The notes: a model not told the origin generated them from the letters alone. Shown: positions 11,910-24,024, numbered from the stretch's first letter. The stretch: 64,000 nucleotides of DNA from Coniferiporia sulphurascens (GCA_002794785.1 NBBA01000022.1:372001-436000), one strand, 5' to 3'. Program-made: numbers and translations.

Positions 11910-12373
11910 TGTATCACGAACCCCTCCAGGTTAACAGAATCGACAACCCGGAGGAACGCCAAATTCACCAACTGGATCTACAGCAGACCCGCCGATTAGA
12001 ACAGGAGCCAAATGGCCGTGCCGCTCATCGAAAGATACGCGCCACCGAAACGCGCACAAACCTGAATGCTCACCCGGGGAGCACAACCATAGTGCTACCA
12101 CCATCGAGTTTCGGATTCGGACGCTCAGACCTTGACCCGCTTGCAACAATGAACGAACCATGCAAAAACTGCATGGTCGTTGTGGACGTGACAAGCATCG
12201 CTACCAGGCTCTGGTTGAGGAGCGAGACTATCTATAGTCTGCACATCCTGGGAAATGTGTACGTAATTATTTCACGCGACTCTGTCTCAAGAGTCACTAA
12301 AATCGGAGTCAATTGAAGTGGCTTACTTCTTCAAGCCAAGATTTTACTATCATTTTAGTACTCGGGTTCCGGT

Positions 12374-14495
12374 ATGGAAGAAACACAGGGACAAATTGAA
12401 AGTGAAAGTCACGAACTCCAGGAACTCAGAACGGCTGCAGAGGTGGAACAGATAAATGTTTCCTCCCTTGCCCCTACGGATGGAGGTTTCAAAGCCTGGG
12501 CATTTGTAATTAGCTTTTCGAGTCATCTCGCGACTCCTTGTTTTCACCTACAGTTCGGTTTATTTTCCTAAGCTCGCTGGTGCTTTTCTTGTCGAGGGCG
12601 TCGTTTGGGCTTTTCCTACGTCTTTTGGAGCGCTTCTTAATGCTTACATGAAAGACAACTCGCTCACGTCTCAGCCCCAGGCGATTCAGCTCCTTCCCCT
12701 TATCGGGACTTTTTCTTCAGGCATTATTTATTGCTCCTGTATGTGCCTTTACTTACTCTGAGCTTTTACTTAAGTATCTTCTCAATTTTGATGCGTGTGT
12801 TACATCTCCAAGGCCCTTTCATTTTACCTCTTATGCACCGCTATCCAAGGCACAGACGAAGGTCCCTTTGGGTTGGCTTACTGCTTTGTTGGATAAGCTT
12901 GTTCGGGGCTAGTTATACTTCTAAAGTATTTCTGAATCTTGTTTGCCTCGCTTGAGCTTATGACCCGTGTGCAGGTAAACGCACTTCTCGTTCTGCAGGG
13001 ATTTCTCTATGCGATTGGCGGATGTGAGTATAGCCGACTATTTGCTATTGGATTAACCTGAATACTTCATTCTGAACGCAATATTATCTCAGCACTGCTT
13101 CATGCACCATGTGTGTCATTGGGGGGCGAAGCCCTCCAGTTATCCGGTTAGGGGCTTTCAAAAAGCTAGCTTAGTCAGCAGTAGCTTGATGCTGTGCGGC
13201 CCCCCCCCGTGAGAACATGCTCTTACCCCTCAAGCCAGCCTTAATAGAAAGCCGTCCCTTGCTCAACTAGGATTAAGCCGTGTGCATAGCTTCGCCTCTC
13301 CACTCTATGTGGGCTCCCCACATATATTAACATAGTTTCTTGTCTGAGTGGTTTGTTAAAAAGCGAGGCCTTGCAAATGGTGTTATGTTCTCTGGTATGT
13401 TGGCAGCTTCAAAATGGGTTGTCTATATGCACACGCAGATGCTAAATGTATGTAATTCTTAAAGGAACAGCGACAGGTGGCCTTTTTCTCCCCCTTATCT
13501 TGCACCGTCTTATCAATTCCTATGGAGCTTCAAAGACCCTTAGGATCCTTTCCATCGCTATTCTCGTCGTCGTTCTGCCTGTTATGCCCTTACTTCGTCC
13601 CCGACTTCCGGAAAGTCGAGTATATGTACCTGAAGTGAGATCCACAGCGGATTTGCGGTGGCGTTGGTCTTGGATCAAAGATCCGGTCTTCATGACTTAC
13701 TTGTTAGCGAATACTATTCAAGGACTCGCGTACTTTCTTCCATTTCTGTGGCTGCCTAGTAAGCCATTTTGGTATTCATCACATAGGCCTGACTTAGCAA
13801 TAAGCGCGACAGCATTTGCAACCGAATTAAACCTCAGCGATAATGAAGCCTCTCTGGCACTTTCCCTTATAAACGGTAAGATTTGGAGTAGGAACGGCTC
13901 GCTACTTAGTTTTAAACAGTTGTGCAGGCTTCTCCGCGCTGGGTATGGTGGCTATGGGGAGTCTTTCAGATAAAATAAGTCCATGGATCCTCGCCCTATC
14001 CACCGCATTATGTACATCACTCGCAACATTCATCATATGGGGCGTCCTGTCACACGGACTTCCCGGGCTGCTTGCCTACGGAATCTCATATGGCATATTG
14101 GCCGGTGGCTGGTCAAGCATGTTCGTCAGCTTTGTCCGATCGGTTGCAAGTACGTCGCTACTCATAAATATCGTTCTTGCATTCTGACTGCGTGTCGTAT
14201 TACGGAAGATAATCCTGCATTGTCCACGATGCTGTTTGGCGTTCTTATGTTCTCGCGCGGCGTTGGTAATATTCTTTCCACACCCATTTCCACCGCACTT
14301 TCAAACTTGAGCCCAGCCGCGGCGGGAAATAACACAAGCCCCGTGGCCAATTTAGGTCACCCGAACTTGGGTTTTGATGTTGCAGGTGGACGGTATGCGA
14401 GCATGATTCTCTACGTAGATACGTGCTTCGCGGGTGCTGGATTTGTTGCGATGCTTGGTTGGGGCATGGACGGGGCTCGTGCACGCAGATCGTAA
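12374..14495 (+). CDS. MFS transporter, monocarboxylate-transporter-like (paralogue of 8955-10967)
   Basis: Same family and exon order as the divergent neighbour. It starts MEETQGQIESESHELQELR, then SSLAPTDGGFKAWAF, LAGAFLVEGVVWAFPTSFGA, LLPLIGTFSSGIIYCS, HRYPRHRRRSLWVGLLLCW, WFVKKRGLANGVMFSG, GGLFLPLILHRLINSYGASK, FMTYLLANTIQGLAYFLPFL, MGSLSDKISPWILALSTALC and LFGVLMFSRGVGNILSTP, ending GMDGARARRS-stop. Unlike its paralogue it has an insertion of about 220 nt (13115-13335) between ALLHAPCV and FLSEWF. This must be removed by splicing for the gene to be functional. Otherwise the frames join well. Substrate unknown. Confidence 0.82.
13115..13335 (+). other. intron-like insertion absent from the paralogue
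   Basis: The divergent paralogue reads straight through APCISFMSEWF here, whereas this gene is interrupted after GCACCATGTGT. The insert opens GTCATTGGGGGGCG and ends TATTAACATAG. Removing 13115-13335 as a GT-AG intron restores the frame as APCV-FLSEWF, one residue shorter than the paralogue. At 221 nt it is three to four times longer than the other introns. It contains a C10 run and a GGCGAAGC near its start that recurs inverted (GCTTCGCC) near its end, so it may be a small mobile element. Confidence 0.55.
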
Positions 14496-14751
14496 GGATA
14501 ATAGTCATGGGAACCTTCTCGAGATTCCACTAGACGACCAGTGAAAAGTAGGAAAATGTTGTTTCTAGCTAACAGATTGAGTGCCGTTCTTATCTGCTAC
14601 ACCTGTAGGGGATACCGCAGTACATCCGTGTACATCTATCTAGATTCCATGTATAATAAGTATTCTAAAGGACCTTATGCCAAAAGACGACGGACTGCTA
14701 GCGACCTGACGCACGAGTTACTTCAGTCCATGGTAAAGTTTACAGAGGCTT

Positions 14752-16822
14752 TTAAGAGCTCTGTTCTCTCTGCTCTCGGTCCTTCGAGTCCTGCCTCCAA
14801 TCATGTGTCGCTTCTTTAATTGTGAGGCTATGGACTGCACCGACGACTCCAACGACGAGCATAACTGCCCATGTTAGATTTCCATGAAGTACTTCCTCGT
14901 GTTTCAAAGAGAACGCAAAAAGGGAAGTCACAAACGCCGGCGCCAGTGCCATAGGGAGGGTCGCAGCCATCTGTCCTATCCCCTATTTGATGTACGAAGC
15001 AAGAGACAGTGTTTAGTGGATATTTCCTAATGCATGAGCAATGGGTTCACACTGACATTGATCACAGACAGCGCCTCTACAGATGGCGCAGAATCATTGA
15101 TTATAATCGTTGAACCAGCTACAAATGGCCTGTGTTAGCTAAATATAATAGTGAAAAAACGTAAATCACTCACAGAATGAGAGACACGCAAAGCTCCATA
15201 CGGTGAAAAACAAACCGACGATCGCATTAAATGACCAAGTCCCCACCAAACCCTGGCGCGCCAGCATGTTTAGAAAAGGGAACAATGCTACAGTCATGGG
15301 CCAAAAAATCATTGTGAGCTGATACGTCCGCAAAACACCGAGGCGACGTTCAAGCGGAGCATAGAAAAGTATGACGAGCACGTTGTTGAATGAGCGGAAC
15401 CCAAGCTGCGCGCCAATTTGCATCTCGCTTAGTCCAAGGCCCCCTGAAGTAACGGGCGTAAAGGCGAAAAGAGGATATCTGCACATATTATGATGATGAA
15501 CTATTCTCCCACAGGCCAAGATGCGACTGACATTGCAAAAATAGCTTCGGAGCTCAAGGCGAGCAGAGAACAGTTGAGTAAAGCTGAGACGACTTGTGGT
15601 GTTAGGACAGAGCGGATAGAGGGGCGAATTCGTTCCGGATGTGAAACGCCAGCAGCTTCATTGCGTACACTCGGAGTGGTTGCTCCGTAAGTTGCTCGTG
15701 CCTTTTTCCTTTTGGTAACAGATGATGACTGGGACAAAAGCAAGAACAGATAAAAAAGTCACAGTTGATCAGGTATTTGGACTTCGTACTTCTTTAACCA
15801 CAAAATATGTGAAGGTAACTGCCAATCCAGCATAGGCTGAGGCGACAAAACAAGGTAGTGCAAAAGGATATTCATGCCAGAATGGCGTGTTGAAGAGTGA
15901 AAAATTCCTCTCTGGGTGCGCTAGCAGTCCCCCCATAGGTTGACCGACGATCTGACCCATTCGGTACGCAATCTGTTATTTATGTTATCCAGTCAACCGA
16001 AAGCGCCCTACCGCATGATGGAAAAGGAAGTGTGCATACGAGGAGACCGGAGAATGCGAGTCCTTGGTGAGATTTGTCCACCGTCTCGACCAACATGATT
16101 TTAAGAGTCCTGAAAATCTCGAATTAAAGCAGTTTTACTCTAGAGTACTCAGCACTTACGCGAATGTTCCGCCAAGCATTCCCCCAATGCACCGTGTGGC
16201 TATCATGAACCAGTAGGATTTGGCCATCCCAAAAAGTCCAATGGAAACAGCCAATCCTGCCATCCCAGCTAGAACGACAGGCTTTCTCCCGAGATGGTCA
16301 GACATATATGCGCATGGCATTACTGCACAGCAGAGCCACATGAATAAAATCAAGCGTGTGATTGATCAAGCGTACACACTTGAGATAAAGCTCATAAGTG
16401 CAAAGACGGACTCGATGACTCCCGAGTAGAAGCCCACGCGTTCTGGATCGGCCGCAATTCCGTTCTCCAGGACCATTTGGTCTGAACGAGACATTCCATC
16501 CTTAGCTATAACCTGCTCGTATTAAAGCTTGCGATAAAGGCTTACTAACGAAGGGAAAGATGAGTTCAAACGCCAAGGGTTGGACCGTATTCAAGGCCAG
16601 TATGACAGATACGGCTCGCCAGGGGAACGGTTTTAGGACCGGCTTCACGCTCATGGGCGACTCGGGGCATATTGAACTAGAAGGGGACATAGGCATCTGC
16701 TCTTCGTTGATGACTTGAGTCTGAGGCCTCAGGAGACTGGAGCGTTGTCCCCGCTGGACTGGGCCTTCACCACTGGACTGGGAGTCCATGTCGAGTAAAA
16801 CTGCGCGCTCATCGTCAGCCAT
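14752..16822 (-). CDS. MFS transporter, DHA1-like
   Basis: Major facilitator protein of the drug:H+ antiporter-1 type, similar in layout to fungal YCR023C-like proteins; substrate unknown. A polar N-terminus (MADDERAVLLDMDSQSSGEG) leads to KPFPWRAVSVILALNTVQPL. The motif ERVGFYSGVIESVFALMSF and motif A (MSDHLGRKPVVLAGM) follow, then KSYWFMIATRCIGGMLGGTF, IAYRMGQIVGQPMGGLLAHP, LGLSEMQIGAQLGFRSFNNV and LERRLGVLRTYQLT. The C-terminus carries IKEATHDWRQD. A 57-nt intron at 16323-16379 contains an in-frame TGA, so correct splicing is needed. It converges with the transporter at 14495 and is a tandem paralogue of 17164-19195. Confidence 0.85.
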
Positions 16823-17163
16823 GGCACGAACTTGATGCAGGCTGGTGGAGGGAAAAGCACAGTACCCCGATTAATCCGGTTCCGAGGCTCCGAGCCCGAG
16901 TCAGGCTACAGGCTAAGCGAACGAATATGATATGTAATCCGAGTCCCATTCGCTTTCGCACCGGATCAACTTGAAGCGCTCGTCCGGCTCCCAGCCACAA
17001 AACCTTAAGGAAAATTGACACGGATGCGTACGTAATTAAATGACGCACTTTTGGATAGCTGTTAGTCATAAGAACGCAAAATGCTAGAAATTGCTAGTGT
17101 TTTTATCTTTAGAGAGCTATCGAGAGGCTATCTACGCACAATACTCGGTCGTCTAATATGATT
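16823..17163. other. intergenic between tandem DHA1-like genes
   Basis: The promoter of the 14752-16822 gene and the 3' flank of the 17164-19195 gene. An 84-codon minus-strand frame at 16815-17069 shows no recognised motif. I see no repeat or RNA gene here. Confidence 0.5.
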
Positions 17164-19195
17164 CTAATCCTCTGAGTCCATATTCTCATTTTCGTAGTCT
17201 TTCCTCCAGTCGTGTGTCGGCTCCTTGAGAGCTAAGCAATGTACAGACGCTATGCAGCCTAATACGAGAGTAATATGAGTAGAGCGGAAAACGCTGTTAA
17301 GAATATAAAACTTACTAATGCCGGAAAGCACAATCCAGATCAGATTTCCACTAAGAATTCCGCTACTTATAGAGTACGCAAATAAGGAAGTAACGAAGGC
17401 TGGTGTAACAGCTTGTGGGAGAACGATCGCCATTTGCGAAACACCCTACAATTCACTTGTTTTAGGAACTGGACCAAAGCATGCCATTTCGCTCTTACAT
17501 TCATAGCCGCGAGTGAATCCGCAGATGGTGCCGCGTCGTTAATAATAACTGCCGATGCGGCTGAAAAAAGAACTGTCAGACAAATCAATACTGTCAGAAC
17601 ACAACGGAGACGTACGCCAAGATATATTTGCGAGGCCCCAGACGGTAAAGAACGCAAGTAGCACCGAGTTCATCACAAGTTGGCTGGCACCCCACCTCGC
17701 CAACAAATTCAACAGAGGGAAAAACAAGCTATTGAATGGCCATATAGACATTGTGAGCTGGTACGTCCGCATTGTGCCAAGTCGCCGTTGCACAGGCGCG
17801 AAAAAGAACATGAGTCCTATGCTGACAAACGATCGTACCGCCATATGTGCACCAATGGCGGCCTCGCTGAGACCGAGTCCACCATATTCAATTGGCGTAA
17901 AAGCAAAGAGCGGATATCTGCGACGCAGCTTTAATGGAAAATCAGATCTCTCCGGTGATTCACTTACAACGCAAACAACATCTCCGAAGCGATGACCATC
18001 GTTACTAAACTTGTTAGAACGGAGGTAACATGAGGTGTCATAACTGCACTCCAGGACGACAGCATTTTTTCCTTTTTCACTGGGATAACGTGTTCTGACG
18101 TTACTGAGTCGTATCGCATATGGCCTTCTCTCCTACGCTTTTTAACCGGCTTTGTCTGTAAAACAACGCGTTAAAATTCGCGCTATTCGAAACACGAACG
18201 AGCGCGAGTTTGACAGACCTCAGTTAATGTAAAGCAACCGGCAAAAACTGCAAGCAGGGCAAAGAATGCGGAGAAAAGACAAGGCAAAGCGTACGGATAC
18301 GCCAGCCAGAAAGAACCATTGAAATAAGGGAAGTTACGCTCAGGGTGCGATAACAGCCCTCCGACTGGTTGTCCAAGTATTTGTCCAATCCTGTAAGCAA
18401 CCTATCATCGAAGGTTATTTGCCATCCACCTTATTACGCTCCTACTGTTACTCACTCCAAATATCGCGAAGGCCTGCCCTTGATTTTCCCTATCGGTCAG
18501 TTCGCCCAGCATGACTTTCATCGTCCTAAATCCAATTCAGGTTGTAACCTAGGTAAGTACGGCACGACAAGGAACTTACGACCAACTTGCGCCGCTGACA
18601 CCTCCTATAGACCGTGTGACAATCATAAACCAATAGCTCTTGCTGAATCCAAAAAGGGCGGTAGAAAGCGACAGAACGGCGATCGAAATCAGAACAACGG
18701 GTTTCCGACCGTAACGATCCGAAATAAAGGAGCATGGGATGACTATAAGGAGAGTCAGAAGTTGTAGAATAAGGAAAGGAAAAACTCCGCCCGACACACC
18801 GAATAAGAAACTCATGAAAGCAAAGATGGATTCAATTATTCCAGAGTAAAAGCCGACTCGTTCTGGGTCGTCCACAACGCCAATCTCCAACACCATCTGG
18901 TCTGCAAAGCGTCAGATAGATAGGATAGTATATGGAGAGGACACTCACTGATGAATGGAAAGACCAATTCGAACGCCAAAGGTTGGACAGCATTCAACAC
19001 CAGAATAACTATGACTTGCCGCCACGGAAAGGGTTTGGGCTTGTATGCTTGTGCGCACAGCGTGGAGGAACTGGACGAGGGTGAAAGGACCTCTTCTTCG
19101 TCAATGTCATACCTGGTCCTCGTCTGGGTGTCCAGGAGAGTCGTGCGTTCGTCATGTTTGTCAAGAAATTGCGTGCCACGGGTAGGTGTCTCCAT
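17164..19195 (-). CDS. MFS transporter, DHA1-like (tandem paralogue)
   Basis: Closely related to the 14752-16822 gene. It starts METPTRGTQFLDKHDERTTL, with an acidic and serine-rich segment, then KPFPWRQVIVILVLNAVQPL. Next come ERVGFYSGIIESIFAFMSF, motif A as ISDRYGRKPVVLISI, KSYWFMIVTRSIGGVSGASW, AYRIGQILGQPVGGLLSHPE, GGLGLSEAAIGAHMAVRSFV, QRRLGTMRTYQLTMSIWP and ALKEPTHDWRKDYENEN. An intron of exactly 57 nt (18743-18799) sits at the same place as in the paralogue, but here it has no stop codon. Retaining it would add 19 mostly hydrophobic residues. Substrate unknown. Confidence 0.85.
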
Positions 19196-19263
19196 AGCGC
19201 GCTGAGTTGCCAGAGATTACCAGGCAGTCCAGTGCCGGCGCAGGAGACGGCGGCATGGGCATT

Positions 19264-19945
19264 TTATCGGGGCTGGCAGTAAGAGCTCCGGGCCTGGATG
19301 TCCGATAACGAACCTGGAAGCGCGTCGATCTGAAGGGCTTCACCGAACGCTCGTCGTTTACGTCCCCGCAGATGAACCTGAAATACATACTTTACGCCAG
19401 CCTTCTGACCCCGCCAATTCATCCGCAGCAACTTCGCCGTGGTTTTGTACGAGCTGGGAAAACTACCTTGAATGGAAACTTGAGGACAGGACTTCGCTAC
19501 CTGGCGCCGACTAACCCACTCACTAGTCATCACGTTGAACGCAGGTCACAGGGAATTTGTCCTTCGATCGATCGATGAGCACAAGACGTAAAGTCTTTCA
19601 AAGGCGGACATTACTTACGTCTTGATATTGGAATTGCCGATTCAACTGTTTTCTTTCTGAATGTTCAAGTGCCTTCTGGTAGCTCAAGTCTTTCTGACTG
19701 CAAGTACTAGTGCGATCAACGATTAGCAGAGTCTGGACTGTGAACGACGGTTCATCCTTGTAATTTGCCGCCTTTTCACGAAAAAGTTCGGTGATTAGAG
19801 CGAGACGATGTTTGCAAAATTGCAATTGCGTGTTTAGTGCGTCGCTCTGGCCCAGGACCGTGACCAATTCCAAATTCTTGTGTCTGATGCGCTCGTTATA
19901 TCTTTTTCCTTTCCTTACTCACTCCTTTAAAATCCGGTCGTTCAT
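19264..19945 (-). CDS. hypothetical protein, three exons (tentative)
   Basis: A possible 174-residue protein. Exon 1 (19923-19945) encodes MNDRILKE. Exon 2 (19619-19883) reads HKNLELVTVLGQSDALNTQL...CKHRLALITELFREKAANYK, a helical coiled-coil-like stretch, and ends at a consensus GTAAGT donor. Exon 3 (19264-19500) ends in a basic segment with HLRGRKRRAFGEALQ. Phases fit throughout. Doubts are the 39-nt first intron, which is unusually short, and the stop codon being only 68 bp from the start of the next gene on the same strand. No known domain. Confidence 0.35.
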
Positions 19946-22900
19946 TGTGTGTTCTATCGTGTTCGGGCCGTCCTTTCTTCCGGCTTAGACATTCGAGGTG
20001 GGGTGTACTAGTACTCTCAGGCTTCCGCCGCTCTGGTGTGATCAAATGAGGCCAATACGCTACCGATGGAAGCCCCCCGGGCCCCTACCCCTGCGCTAAG
20101 CGCCCCCAACTAGCACCTTGGCTACCTACCTTGGCACAGGGGTGATCATGAATCATCGAGTGATTCATGCATACCGTGTCTAATCATCGGAGTCGAGTAA
20201 GTTCGGAGTAACCAAAGCTTACTTTCTCTCCCCAAATCACTGTTAATGAGAGTGGAGTCACCCGTGTCTTGAAGAATCATTACTTCAAATTCTAGGACGA
20301 CTTGAGGCCACCCCAGAATACAGTGGATAACGGTCCATCCCAGGGTAGGATTACTACTCGTGCCAGCTGTATGTTAACACATGCATGCATAACGGAAACA
20401 AGAACAACAACAAGATCTCTTGTGTGTAAATCTAATTTTCTTTGAAAAAGACAAGACGTCCTGCTTCCGTGTTCCGCCACGGCGTATTCTCACAATCCTC
20501 TCTAAACACCATTCATTCACTAAAACACGGTATCCCTAGCAGATTGCCCAAGTCGCGGACAAGAGGCGTTAAGCCTCGGATCTTCAAGTTACGGTATTCC
20601 CCAATACTAGATGAAAGAAAAGTACACGGACACCTATTAAATGGGACCTCTCTTCCACGCTAGCTTTGGATATACATCACTGGTAAAGCGCTCAAGTGTT
20701 CAGAGTATTCTGTACGTTGTCTGGATCAAACACTTGTTCGGCGCCCTTTTAACTTCAAGGGTGAAAGTCGCTCGTGGCTGAAGGAAGTCATTCCATCATC
20801 TACCTAACAAACACGCCGGCGCTGGGTTCCCTCCCCGTCGGGCTCCTCTTCTAGTCATCCCCGTACTCGGTTTTCTGGGCGGTCATGCCATGGCAAGCAC
20901 TCAGATGCGCAATGCATTTCGTCGGAATTTAGATATCGCCAAACTCAGTCTGATGCTTCTTTTGTACACGGTTTCCTTCGAGCCGTTCCCTCTGATGTTC
21001 GATTTCCTCGATGCCAATCCCTCATTGGGCGGCAAATATGGGCAGAGAACACTCCGGCCCTTCTAGTTCGGCGAGAGCGGTAAGGGTCAACAACAAAGTC
21101 ACGATGTGCGTACGAAAGAAAATCTAGAGTATGAAGGCATTATGTATGGAGAAGAGGTCGTGAGCCAATCTGACCCTGCAGAAGTCAAACCAATACGCCT
21201 TTTACACGGCCCTTCTAGGCGTCTAGGAACACAAAAAATCCGAGGAGTTTTCAGCATAAATAACAGGCCAATTTCGCAAATAGGCAGATGGGTATAGTCA
21301 TATGCTTCAATTTCCCAGTAATGTGTATGAGAATCACCCAATCCCTTCTTCCGATCTGGGACACTAATCTCACGCAAAGCGCTCTTTATGCCGCTATCGA
21401 TATCCGTATATATGCGGCCCTGTCTCTGTTTTCAGTACTCTGAGAGAAGGGGAGAGAAGGGGCCGTCTCCTCTCAAATGCTGGGATATCAATGTTGAGTG
21501 GGTACGTTCACATGGACGATTGTCGGAAGAATCGCGACAGAACGTCTGATAGATGTGAATTCCGCAAGTTAGGAACCGAAGCTACTCGGAAGTCCTAGAC
21601 ATCGTGGCATTGTACGAACCGGTTTCCTCTGCTGTGATACACCGTAAGATTGTGGCCGCGAGACACGCCACAAAGTGCGAAGCATGATAGTAACTGACTT
21701 GGAGCCTGTACGCATTTGAATAGCACAAGAAGCTGCTGCCCCTCACGTGAATATCTTCTGAGGTCAAACGACCCTGCTACGGCTACGGCTTTTTTCGGTC
21801 GGCCAAGAAGATGCCTTATACGTTATTCAATATTACCAGGTTGATAGCCCCTATCTCTACATCACCACATACACTTTATCTCTAGCTCCTGTTATCTATC
21901 TAAACATTTTCAATCACTCATCATTGCTCCCATAGGGTGATGAAATCATTTTGATTTCGGCGCTATGCGCTCGTCTTGCCACAGCCCGTAGTCAAAATAA
22001 ATAAAAACTGTTGGTACATCAATAGGTAAATCATTCTGAGGCACTTTCCCAGCGCGTTGGCTCGGCCGATGCCCCGTTTTGCGATACCTTATGACGCCGT
22101 CATCGGGACATATGGGATTATTAGGTTGCTTGGTGGGACATAGAGTATGCGGAGCGATCGCTTTCAAGCAAGGGCTGTGAGTCATAAGCCTGAAGAAACT
22201 GAATCATCAGTCGCATCTTATTGCTTGCGAGACTTCGCGCTTCTGTCGGCCGCCTTAATGCGAAGATACGAAGATACAAAAGTTAACAAACACCGGACAC
22301 TGGAGCACTTTTCCGCCCCAAAATCACCATGACGCCCGGACCCTTTTTAAATTGCGTGGGGCTGAGGCGAACACCCGGTTCTGTACCTACCTCACTGAAA
22401 GCTTACCAAAAGTCCTCACACAAGGAAAAGGCGCCGATAAGTGCGGTATAGGCGACTGCCGGAAAAATTGCTCGTATCCAGACTAGAAGGGACTAAAGTA
22501 GCCAAACGATCGTTTTGTAAGTAAAACCGCAACGGGTGAAAAAGAGGGGTGGGACTCGGGCGTACCCGCGTCGCGTTGCTTGCAACTTGGTTTTCAATTA
22601 AGGGGAGAATGAAGTAACGCGGAATTCGCACCGAACTTCGATCCGCATTAAGAAGCGGTGGAGTCCGTTCATATGAAGGGGGATGGTGGTGTGGTGGTGG
22701 TGGTGGTTTGGCGTTCAAATCTGGGGTCACTTCAAACCGCTGTTTTCCGTACTTTCACAGATTGTCGATGTCGAGAGCAACAGGTGGAGGCCGAGCAGCT
22801 CGGAAAGAGCCGGTCATCGGAGCGTTGACACCCCCAAATGTGAGTGGAATAGGTGCAGTGATTTAGAGGATTACAGCCGACCCACTTCTTGTATCCCCTA

Positions 22901-24024
22901 GGTCGAATAAGAAGAGTATAGGACATATGAATGGTTCAAAAATCTGGTAGATTCAAAACAAATGGTCAACGATGACGGTGCAATTTGAACATGGAAAAAT
23001 AATCTTGAGGTAGGTACAGAGAACGCAGATTCCCGAAAGCGCGAGAGGCGTTCTACTTCAGAAACCCGATGCGACAGATCGGGTGCTGGCAGCATTTCCT
23101 GCAGATAAACAGATGGATAGAGACCGACACGCGCACTGCGGTCGGAAATAATTTGAGCCCAGAAGGATCTTCAGGGAAAGCACACGAAGGCTGGCATCAC
23201 TGGTCCCCCCTCGAACAGGAAGCTGAGAAGCAGGATCTGCAATACTGCGATGCTAGAGTGACGTGTGCGCGAAAATTGAAAGGGGCCACATAGTCTGTCC
23301 GAGTCCGAACCCTGCAATTTGAACTTGAACTCTGTATATAATATCCACATATTGGAATGACGGAGTGCGCGCGTGTTAGGAGAAGCACTCACCGAGTTTC
23401 CCCACGTCTGGAAGCGCAGAGGTCCGGATGCAGTCTGGGTCAATTCGCTACTACAGTACATCCATCATAACTGCCCTACTGCGGTCTAAGCGAAAGTATC
23501 TAGGCACCGCATTTTTGGTCCGGTGGCTCGGGAATGCACCGAGTCCTGGCGGTGATTGAGTTCAGTGTAGGGATCCGGCGGTTAACAAACAGAGAATGCT
23601 ATCATAGCGCGTTTGAGCACAGCCAGAAAAGGGGGGTACACGCGAGGTGATGATATGTGGCCGGACGGCGCCGCCGTGCACAGCGAGCTCGGCCATGCAT
23701 GGTAGTAAGAGGTGGAACCTGAAGGAAACCCGGATAAACACCGTGTAAATTAGCGATCAATGGAAATAAACGGATTATGTAAACATAAGTCGCCCGCAAG
23801 ATCGGCGTGCGTCGACGGCGTCGTCCTCCCCCTCGCCTCCACCATCGTCGACGACGTTCTCGTGTGCCCAACGTTACCAGAGACAGCGAGTTCGACGTCG
23901 CCGGTGTGCATATAGCCTTGTATATTGACCGATCGCCAGATTACCTAAAAGCGAAACACCTCTGGAACGTGTGTCTGCGTCCGACTTGTCTTACTGCCCC
24001 GTGTAGTCTCGACGACGTCCACGC
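19946..24024. other. gene-poor region
   Basis: No gene recognised over about 4 kb. Features seen: an inverted repeat TGAATCA / TGATTCA near 20150-20170, a GGT/GTG-rich simple repeat at 22683-22712, and two overlapping open plus-strand frames of about 90 codons ending at 21066 and 21083 with no known motif. The last few hundred bases are the promoter of the AMPK beta-subunit gene. Open frames on both strands appear random or decayed. Confidence 0.45.

Larger units (their letters stand above)
10968..12373. other. repeat-bearing spacer between divergent transporter paralogues
   Basis: A 1.4 kb spacer acting as the promoter region for two divergent transporter genes. The stretch 11078-11481 is AT-rich, carries seven ATGCAT hexamers and an imperfect 45-bp direct repeat, and contains a perfect palindrome at 11224-11244. 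Between 11493 and 12316 there are overlapping open frames on both strands with no recognised domain, which look like decayed coding or mobile-element sequence. Confidence 0.55.

Noticed and set aside
16323..16379. In-frame TGA in helix 2 of the DHA1-like transporter, suggesting a pseudogene
   Set aside because: It lies in a 57-nt GTGTGT...CAG intron found at the same position and with the same length in the tandem paralogue; splicing gives SFISIMPCAYMSDHLGRKP in frame.
22683..22712. GGT/GTG-rich tract as a CRISPR-like or satellite array
   Set aside because: It is a short simple-sequence run without regular repeat and spacer units.
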